DNA of 52,722 nucleotides. Origin: JAGXFP01 sp039714535 (GTDB taxonomy: Bacteria > Desulfobacterota > Desulfobulbia > Desulfobulbales > JAGXFP01). Shown piece by piece: positions 41,675-48,611 of the stretch (the stretch's first letter is position 1; each line of letters begins with the position of its first letter). Location of the stretch: positions 1-52,722 of the forward strand of contig JBDLJC010000022.1 of NCBI GenBank assembly GCA_039714535.1. Reading direction: 5' to 3'. Under the pieces are notes generated by a model, which was given only the letters and a program-made list of their open reading frames with translations, was not told the DNA's origin and searched no databases. Both the position numbers and the translations under genes were made by a program.

Positions 41675-42715
41675 ATGGACAACGAAAAGATCAAGGTACT
41701 GGTCGTAGATGATGCCACCTTCATGGTAAAGGCGGTCAGTGACATTCTCGAATCTGATCCGATGGTCGAGGTGGTAGGTACCGCCAAGAACGGCCAGCAA
41801 GGATTGGAGAAAGTCAAGGAACTGCGCCCGGATGTCATCACCCTCGACATGGACATGCCGGTGATGGACGGGATAAGGGCCGTTCGGCATATCATGATCG
41901 AGGCGCCGGTGCCGATCGTCGTGCTCAGCTCGCTTTACAACGACGGTTCTATAACCTTCGAGGCCCTGCGTTTGGGGGTTGTCGATTTTGTCCCCAAACC
42001 GTCCGGCGCCGTCTCCCGTGACATCCACAGCGCCAGCCAGAAGATCATCGACCGAATCAAAATCGCCACCGCTGTCAACATAGATAACATCAGGCGGGTC
42101 CGCTTGCCGAGACTGGATGTCGATCAATCCCTCAGCGAGCGCTACGGCTTCCAGCACCTTGACTACATTATAGCCATCGGCACCACCCTCACCGGCCCCA
42201 ACACCTTTATCCGGCTATTGTCTAATCTTTCGCCCCAATTGCCGGCCACCACTGTCATCGTTATGGATATCGCCACCCAGATCCTGGATTCCTTCGTCAG
42301 GAGATTCGACGAGCATACCCATTGGAAAATAGAGATTGCCCGGGACGGCATGGTCATGGTGCAGGGGACCTGCTACATATCCTCGAACGAGAACTCGATA
42401 ACCATAGAGTCAAATGAAAACAGCGAAGCAGTCCTCAAGGTTACAGAGGCATCTGAACAACCGCTTGACCAGCTCTTCGCATCCGCGGCCGAGATATTTA
42501 AACAAAACACCGTTGGCGTCCTGCTGACCGGAGTGGGCAATGACGGCGCCGGAGGGTTTGCCAAGATCAAAGAAAAAGCCGGGACAACCATCGCCCAGAG
42601 CACCGATACCTGCGTTTATCCAAACCTGACTCAAAATGCCGTGGAACAGGGCACCGTAGACCATCTTGTTGAAGAAAATGAGATCGTCAACCAGATCGAA
42701 GCCATTATGGCCTGA
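41675..42715 (+). CDS. Second CheB-like protein lacking esterase Ser and His
   Basis: The product is 346 residues and has the same layout as the protein at 32770-33807. The receiver is intact (Asp58 in VITLDMDMPVMDG, Lys108). In the esterase-like domain the serine position reads IGTTLTG (Thr171) and the histidine segment reads VMDIA (Asp198). The Asp of GVGNDG (Asp290) is kept. Two independent losses in two paralogues argue that esterase activity is not the function of these proteins. It follows cheA by 41 bases and precedes the ParA gene, so it belongs to the core operon. Confidence 0.85.
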   Translation: MDNEKIKVLVVDDATFMVKAVSDILESDPMVEVVGTAKNGQQGLEKVKELRPDVITLDMDMPVMDGIRAVRHIMIEAPVPIVVLSSLYNDGSITFEALRLGVVDFVPKPSGAVSRDIHSASQKIIDRIKIATAVNIDNIRRVRLPRLDVDQSLSERYGFQHLDYIIAIGTTLTGPNTFIRLLSNLSPQLPATTVIVMDIATQILDSFVRRFDEHTHWKIEIARDGMVMVQGTCYISSNENSITIESNENSEAVLKVTEASEQPLDQLFASAAEIFKQNTVGVLLTGVGNDGAGGFAKIKEKAGTTIAQSTDTCVYPNLTQNAVEQGTVDHLVEENEIVNQIEAIMA

Positions 42716-42750
42716 AAATTATTCCAATACCAGTAGCCGAAGAGTTTTTC

Positions 42751-43686
42751 ATGATTATAAAATGTGAGCAATGCGAGACCCGTTATAAACTTGGTGATGA
42801 GCAGATTACTCAATCCATATTCAAGGTCAAGTGTTCCAAATGCAGTAATGTCTTCACGGTCCATAAACCGGAAAAAATCAAGCCTCTGGATCTGCCGGAA
42901 GCGGCAGCCCTGCCGGAAAGCCCGCCCTACAAAATCATTACGATTAGTAACCAGAAAGGCGGCGTAGCCAAAACCTCAACCGCGATTAATCTGGCTATGT
43001 CTCTGGCTATGCAGGACAAACGCGTGCTGCTGGTCGACTTTGACATGCAGGCAAGCCTTACTATTGCCATGGGCCTCAACAGTCAGGCGACTAAAACCTT
43101 CTACGACCTGCTACATGTATCCGGCAACACTCTCGCAAATGTGATCGTTAAAACCAAATATCCCAATCTCTGGCTGCTCCCTTCGGGGCCGAATATGGCC
43201 CTTTTGATGAAGAAGAACATCAACCAGAAACATTTCGAAAAGATCCTGCGCAACAAATTGGAGGGGATCAAAGACAAAATAGACCATATCATCATCGATA
43301 CGCCGCCATCCATCGAGTTCTTCACCCTCAACGCCTTGATGGCGTCGGATTTTGTGATAATCCCGACCCAGTGCGAATACCTGTCAATGCACGGCGTTGC
43401 CCACATCGAAGAAGTGGTCAATATCATCAAGAAAAAACAGAACGCGAATATCGATTACAAAATCCTGATAACGATGTTCAACCAGAGTAGCACCGCCACC
43501 AAGGTTATCTACAACAAGATAAAAACCAAATATCAGGACAAGATTTTCAACACAAGCATCGATTTTGACATCAAACTCCAGGAATCCCAGATAATGAACA
43601 TTCCCGTTGCCCAGTATGATCCGAACAGTCGGTCGGCCTTGCAATACGTAGACCTTGCCAACGAACTCACCGGCGACATGCCATAA
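42751..43686 (+). CDS. Zinc-finger-ParA fusion, array-positioning ATPase
   Basis: The product is 311 residues. Residues 1-38 form an MJ0042-type zinc finger (Cys5, Cys8, Cys28, Cys31; IIKCEQCETRYKL). After a Pro-rich linker comes a ParA/MinD ATPase: deviant Walker A KGGVAKTS (69-76), Walker A' VDFDMQAS and Walker B IIIDTPP. In Vibrio and Rhodobacter, ParC and PpfA, encoded in chemotaxis operons, position chemosensory arrays. The location directly after cheA and cheB suggests the same role. The finger might bind a partner protein or nucleic acid; MJ0042 fingers are usually fused to other domains in Desulfobacterota and Myxococcota. No ParB-like partner is adjacent. Confidence 0.88.
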   Translation: MIIKCEQCETRYKLGDEQITQSIFKVKCSKCSNVFTVHKPEKIKPLDLPEAAALPESPPYKIITISNQKGGVAKTSTAINLAMSLAMQDKRVLLVDFDMQASLTIAMGLNSQATKTFYDLLHVSGNTLANVIVKTKYPNLWLLPSGPNMALLMKKNINQKHFEKILRNKLEGIKDKIDHIIIDTPPSIEFFTLNALMASDFVIIPTQCEYLSMHGVAHIEEVVNIIKKKQNANIDYKILITMFNQSSTATKVIYNKIKTKYQDKIFNTSIDFDIKLQESQIMNIPVAQYDPNSRSALQYVDLANELTGDMP

Positions 43687-43766
43687 TTAACCCCTGACCG
43701 TCTTGTCGGCCTGGTACATTACCTTCCCATCGGCCTGCTGGCCGATTTACCAAAAGATAAAAATCC

Positions 43767-44537
43767 ATGAAATTTAAAAACCCAGCTTTTGTCCATGCCG
43801 TTTTTGCCTTCTTGATCTCCCTGTTGGTCTGGGAGTTGACCGCCCGTTTTAGCGGCTGGAGCGAGCAGGTTTTTCCCGGCCCGCTCCCGGTCCTGCTCAG
43901 CCTTGTCGAGCTGACCGCCAACGGCACCCTGGTCAAACATGCTGTGGCCAGTCTTTTCCGGGTCACGGCTGGCTTTTATCTGGCAATGGTTTTAGGAATC
44001 CCTTTGGGGATGGTCCTGGGACGAAGCACACCGCTGCGGCTGCTGGGCAACCCCATCATTCATTTTTTGCGGCCCATATCGCCCCTGGCCTGGATACCGT
44101 TATCAATGTTGTGGTTCGGCATCGGCGATTTACCGGCGATCTTTCTGATCTTTCTCTCCAGCTTTTTCCCGTTGCTGGTCGCAACGACCATCGCCGTGCG
44201 GTCCATCAACCCGATTTATTTTCAGGTGGCGACAAATTTCAATTTCAGCCGATTTGAAACTTTTACCAAGATCATGGTTCCCGCCACTATCCCGGCAATC
44301 GTCACTGCCCTGCGTCTTTCCATAACAATAGCCTGGTTGGTTGTGGTGGCTGCCGAGATGATTGCCGTCCAGTCCGGACTTGGCTACCTGATCCTTGATT
44401 CCAGAAACGCCCTACGCATGGATTACGTTATGGTCGGCATGGTTGTTATCGGGGTGATCGGCTTATTGCTAGATTACATTATGCAGCAACTGATGAAGAT
44501 TGAATCCACATCATGGGGGACCCTCGGCGGCAAATAA
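43767..44537 (+). CDS. ABC transporter permease, SsuC/TauC/NrtB type
   Basis: The 256-residue inner-membrane protein has about six helices and the EAA-type loop (about 155-185, INPIYFQVATNF then KIMVPATIPAI) that docks the ATPase. The family imports nitrate, alkanesulfonates, taurine, bicarbonate or pyrimidine precursors. It is the first of three genes of one importer (permease, ATPase, binding protein) within the chemosensory locus. Which solute is carried cannot be told from the sequence. Confidence 0.9.
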   Translation: MKFKNPAFVHAVFAFLISLLVWELTARFSGWSEQVFPGPLPVLLSLVELTANGTLVKHAVASLFRVTAGFYLAMVLGIPLGMVLGRSTPLRLLGNPIIHFLRPISPLAWIPLSMLWFGIGDLPAIFLIFLSSFFPLLVATTIAVRSINPIYFQVATNFNFSRFETFTKIMVPATIPAIVTALRLSITIAWLVVVAAEMIAVQSGLGYLILDSRNALRMDYVMVGMVVIGVIGLLLDYIMQQLMKIESTSWGTLGGK

Positions 44538-44581
44538 ACCATCGAGCAAACTCCAACAAATCCATATCGACACAGGAACCC

Positions 44582-45376
44582 ATGGGACACATCGTTATAA
44601 ACAACCTGAATAAGGAATTTATCGAACGGCGCCAGAACCAACGAGGCAAGAACGGTGCCGGTCAATTAAATCAAGCAATTCCCGTTCTTGAAGATATCAA
44701 TCTCGAATTCCAGGAAGGTGAAATGGTCTGCGTCCTTGGTCCTTCCGGTTGCGGAAAATCCACCCTGATGCGGATCATTGCCGGCTTTGACCGCCCCAGC
44801 TCCGGCCAGGTGTTACAGGACGGTAAAGAACTTTCATCACCAAGTCCCGACAATATCTTTGTTTATCAGCACAACGGCCTCCTGCCCTGGATGACAGTCT
44901 GGCAGAACGTTGAACTCGGCGTCCGTCACACCGAAGATCTCACCCAGAAAGAGGAGACCATTCAGGAATATATCGACATGGTTGAACTGGAGGGGTTTGA
45001 GCACCATTATCCGCACCAATTATCAGGAGGCATGCAGCGTCGCGCCGAACTGGCCCGCGCCCTGGTGGTCAACCCGGAGATGCTGATCATGGACGAACCG
45101 TTCAGCGGCCTCGATTTTCTGACTCACATGAAGATGCGTGAGGAAGTAGTCAACATGCATCTTTTCCTGGAGAAAACAATTCTACTGGTCACCCATAATA
45201 TCGATGACGCCCTGATCATGGGTGACCGGGTGGTAATCCTGGGCGACCGTCCAGCCCGGGTCAAACTTGACCGCAAACTGGATTTCCCCCATCCCCGTGA
45301 TCCGAAAACAGCTCCGGAGCTACAAGAGTTGCGGGAAGAAATCTTTTTCATGCTTGGGGTAAGTTATGCCGTTTAA
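44582..45376 (+). CDS. ABC transporter ATPase, SsuB/TauB/NrtD type
   Basis: The product is 264 residues from the ATG at 44582, which follows an AGGA site; an ATG at 44513 overlaps the permease and adds a non-conserved extension. It has Walker A GPSGCGKST, signature LSGGMQRRAELARAL, Walker B MLIMDEPFSGLD and switch His in LVTHNIDDA. An unusual 20-residue insertion rich in Gln and Asn (residues about 14-35, RRQNQRGKNGAGQLNQ) sits before the Walker A region. It powers the permease encoded at 43767-44537. Confidence 0.9.
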   Translation: MGHIVINNLNKEFIERRQNQRGKNGAGQLNQAIPVLEDINLEFQEGEMVCVLGPSGCGKSTLMRIIAGFDRPSSGQVLQDGKELSSPSPDNIFVYQHNGLLPWMTVWQNVELGVRHTEDLTQKEETIQEYIDMVELEGFEHHYPHQLSGGMQRRAELARALVVNPEMLIMDEPFSGLDFLTHMKMREEVVNMHLFLEKTILLVTHNIDDALIMGDRVVILGDRPARVKLDRKLDFPHPRDPKTAPELQELREEIFFMLGVSYAV

Positions 45377-45471
45377 AGCTAAGTTGAGCCGCTCGTCGGC
45401 TAAAACCGATAAGCGAGTCCACGAGACATCGAGACTTATGCCCTCCTCAAGGGGAGATTGGACAGAACCCT

Positions 45472-46503
45472 ATGTGGTATAAATTTTCCGTCAATGAAAT
45501 ACCTCTGCCCGTCCGCATCACTATTTTGATCTTGATCTGGCTGATCCTCATTTCCTGGCTTCATTACCGGCTGAATGTTTATGAGGGACACAGGAAGGTG
45601 GTCCAGATGGGCTACATGCCGGTCATTACCAATCTGGCCGCCCCTCTCCTCGACCATGCCAGTCGCGATGGCCAAGGAGTCCGCTACAAGTCCCTTAAAT
45701 TCTCATCTTTCGCGGAGATGGCGGAAGCGCTGCGCAACGATCACATTCAGGCGGCTTTTATTATCGCCCCCCTCTCCATAGTATTGCGGCAACAGGGGGC
45801 CGATATCAAAATCGTCTACATCGGCAATCGCCACGAAAGTACGATGGTCGCCCGCAAAGATCTCAAGGCAAAAAACCTGGCTGATCTGGCCGGCAAAACC
45901 ATCGCCGTGCCCATGCGCTATTCAGGCCATAATCTGGCCCTGCGCCAATTGCTTGCCCAGGAGGGGCTGAGCAACAGTGTCAATATTGTTGAGATGAACC
46001 CGCCGGACATGGCCTCGGCAATGACCACCGGGGCCCTTGACGCCTATTTCGTTGGCGAACCCTTTGCCGCCCAGACCATTAAGAGCGGTGATTCATCCCT
46101 GCTCTTCCGCGTTGAGGAGTTCTGGCCTGATTTTATCTGCAATCTGGTCATCACCAAACAATCCCTGATAGAAAATGAGCCGGAGACAGTAAAAGCACTG
46201 GTGCAGGGAGCAGTTCGAACCGGTATCTGGGCGCAGAGCAATCTTGATGAAGCAGCCGAGATTGCCTCTCAATACTGGAACCAGCCGGTTGACCTGATCA
46301 AATATGCCATGGGCAACCCACCGGACAGAATTATTGTCGATAAGTACACGCCCAGTTCAGCGGAAATGCAGAAACTTGCTGATCTGATGGAGGAATTCGC
46401 TTTATCGGCAAGCAGTGATATTAGCGGTCTGATTGACGATCGTTTTGCCAAGGGGGCCGACTCAACAAACGTCAGCGATCTTGCCAGTATCCTTCAAAAT
46501 TAG
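45472..46503 (+). CDS. Membrane-anchored NMT1/SsuA-type binding protein
   Basis: The product is 343 residues. Instead of a cleavable signal it has an N-terminal membrane anchor (about 15-33, VRITILILIWLILISW) with no signal-peptidase site. The periplasmic substrate-binding protein of the NMT1/SsuA class follows (about 43-320; GYMPVITNLAAPL, KTIAVPMRYSGHN, GALDAYFVGEPFA). It should deliver its ligand to the permease of the same three-gene unit. The anchor would keep it near the membrane and possibly near the chemoreceptor. The ligand is unknown; nitrate, sulfonate and pyrimidine precursors are all compatible. Confidence 0.85.
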   Translation: MWYKFSVNEIPLPVRITILILIWLILISWLHYRLNVYEGHRKVVQMGYMPVITNLAAPLLDHASRDGQGVRYKSLKFSSFAEMAEALRNDHIQAAFIIAPLSIVLRQQGADIKIVYIGNRHESTMVARKDLKAKNLADLAGKTIAVPMRYSGHNLALRQLLAQEGLSNSVNIVEMNPPDMASAMTTGALDAYFVGEPFAAQTIKSGDSSLLFRVEEFWPDFICNLVITKQSLIENEPETVKALVQGAVRTGIWAQSNLDEAAEIASQYWNQPVDLIKYAMGNPPDRIIVDKYTPSSAEMQKLADLMEEFALSASSDISGLIDDRFAKGADSTNVSDLASILQN

Positions 46504-46675
46504 GGGAGGATACCGGCAGTAAAGCAGCAAGGCCTCTAAAGAATCGCAGGATTTATAAAGAGAAATGGATTGTCAGATGCAGTGGCATATGTTAATCGTT
46601 ACGGCCACTTTAACCTTTATAATCAGCGGGTCCGGATGAACTATTGGCAGTTTGTCCTTAGTCGCAATTGACAAT

Positions 46676-48451
46676 ATGACGAAGACGATAAAAATCATCG
46701 GCATCGCGCTCCTGCTCGGTCTCCTTTTCACAATTATCGATGCCTGGGCGGACTCCACCATCTTTCAAGATAGTTCTTTTCTGGATCTATTGGTCTTTAA
46801 AGTGCCAAGCCATGAAATCTATATGCGATCTCTGGTTGCCATGATGATGATTGTTTCCTGGTTAATGGTCGCTGATTTATACAAAAAGGCCCATGTTTCC
46901 AGTAATGCCAAGATTGCTCAAGATGAAGAGCTGAAAAAACTCATTGCCAGCACTTCAGCTGTTCCATGGAAGCTCGATGTAGCCACCCATAAATTCATCT
47001 ACATGGGCGAAAAAGTCAGCCACATGACCGGATACCAAACTGAGGATCTGGTTGATCTTGACGCCTGGACCAGCAAAATTCACCCGGATGACCGGGAATT
47101 TGCGATAGACTGCTGTCGCTCCGCCACCACCAATGACATCGGTCGGGAATTTGTCTATCGGATGTTTACTGCCGATGGCAGAACCATCTGGGTTCGGGAT
47201 ATTGTTTTTGTTGAAACGATCAACAATAAACCGGCATTTCGCCGAGGCTTTTTTTTCGACATAACCAAATCCATGGGAATTGAAGCTGAGAAAAAACAGC
47301 TCGAAGCGCAACTAAGGCAGGCCCAGAAGATGGAAGCCCTTGGCCAACTGGCAGGAGGAGTTGCCCATGATTTCAATAATTTTCTGACCGCCATCGTCGG
47401 CTACAGCGAACTGAGCATGATGACCATGCAAGACAACGACCCGCACCGGAGAAACATCAGCGAAATCCTCTCAGCCGCCAATAAAGCCGCCTCCGTCACC
47501 AGAAGCCTGTTGGCCTTCAGTCGCAAACAGGTACTCAAACCCAGACCGATAAATATTAACGAGGTGGTGTCGGGGATGGAGAAACTCCTGAATAGCCTTT
47601 TGGGAGATAACATCAAGCTTGATATAAAACTGCCCGAAGAAGATATCATTATTAAAGCAGATACCGGGCAAGTGGAACAGATTATAATCAACATGGCCGC
47701 CAATGCCAAAGGCGCCATCCAGGATAACGGCACCTTTACCATCCAGGTATCGAAAGTTTTTATCGATGAAAAGGTCTCGAAAAATTATGACCTTGCCAAG
47801 GCCGGTGATTATGCAAATATTTCATTTGCCGACGACGGCGCAGGAATGGCCGAAGAAACTTTGGAGAAAATATTCGAACCTTTTTATACGACTAAAGAAA
47901 AAGACCAGGGCACGGGGCTTGGGCTTGCCATAGTCCACGGGATAGTCAAGCAACATAACGGCTCCATCAACGTCTACAGTGAAAAAGGCTGCGGGACAAC
48001 CTTCAAGATCCTGTTTCCCTGTACGAAATCACCGGTCATAGTTGCAGCCCAACAGGAATTGCAGAAGATCCGCGGCGGCGATGAAACGATCCTGCTCGCC
48101 GAAGACGAGACAACGGTAAAAAAATTATTATCAGAGATATTAAGCAGTTACGGGTATAATATTATTGTAGCGAAAGATGGGTTAGATGCAGTCGATAAAT
48201 TCAAGACACATCGGGAGCAAATTAAACTTGTTATCCTTGATGTAATCATGCCGGGCCTAAACGGCAAAGACGTACTTGCCGCTATCCGTCAAACATCTCC
48301 CGATTTTAAAGCCCTTTTCATCAGCGGTTACACTGCTGAGATCATCCAGCGTAACGGTCTAACCCAGAAAGACGCCGATTTTCTAGCCAAGCCGATTTTG
48401 CCAAACGAGCTATTACACCGAGTCCGGGAAATCCTGGATCGAGCTTCTTAG
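46676..48451 (+). CDS. Hybrid sensor histidine kinase, TM-PAS-HisKA-HATPase-REC
   Basis: The product is 591 residues if started at the ATG at 46676; an in-frame TTG eight codons earlier is possible and neither has a clear ribosome-binding site. Two membrane helices (about 5-25 and 52-70) enclose a short loop. A PAS domain follows (about 90-205, ending in a FFFDITKS boundary). The HisKA domain has His231 in GGVAHDFNNF. HATPase boxes (NMAANAKGAI, DDGAGM, GTGLGLAIVHG) and a receiver (Asp522 in LVILDVIMPG) complete it. It follows the ABC importer on the same strand. A pairing of importer binding protein and kinase is possible but not shown. Confidence 0.88.
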   Translation: MTKTIKIIGIALLLGLLFTIIDAWADSTIFQDSSFLDLLVFKVPSHEIYMRSLVAMMMIVSWLMVADLYKKAHVSSNAKIAQDEELKKLIASTSAVPWKLDVATHKFIYMGEKVSHMTGYQTEDLVDLDAWTSKIHPDDREFAIDCCRSATTNDIGREFVYRMFTADGRTIWVRDIVFVETINNKPAFRRGFFFDITKSMGIEAEKKQLEAQLRQAQKMEALGQLAGGVAHDFNNFLTAIVGYSELSMMTMQDNDPHRRNISEILSAANKAASVTRSLLAFSRKQVLKPRPININEVVSGMEKLLNSLLGDNIKLDIKLPEEDIIIKADTGQVEQIIINMAANAKGAIQDNGTFTIQVSKVFIDEKVSKNYDLAKAGDYANISFADDGAGMAEETLEKIFEPFYTTKEKDQGTGLGLAIVHGIVKQHNGSINVYSEKGCGTTFKILFPCTKSPVIVAAQQELQKIRGGDETILLAEDETTVKKLLSEILSSYGYNIIVAKDGLDAVDKFKTHREQIKLVILDVIMPGLNGKDVLAAIRQTSPDFKALFISGYTAEIIQRNGLTQKDADFLAKPILPNELLHRVREILDRAS

Positions 48452-48574
48452 CCTGCAACCTCCAGAGATTTTACAGGTAGTATCGGCCCAACAGAAAACT
48501 AATGATGACGCTGGCAGATAAATCCAGGCTGGCCTCCTTCTAATATTGATTAGCGCCCTTTCCTCTTTTGCAAC

Positions 48575-48603
48575 TTGACAAAAACAGGCTTCGCGCTCAA
48601 AAT
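48575..48603 (+). promoter_or_regulatory. Possible promoter giving a leaderless mRNA
   Basis: A perfect TTGACA (48575-48580) and CAAAAT (48598-48603) are 17 bases apart. Transcription would begin about 48610, at or within two bases of the ATG at 48612. No ribosome-binding site precedes that ATG, consistent with leaderless translation. The -10 matches 4 of 6. Confidence 0.35.
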
Positions 48604-48611
48604 ATAAAACT

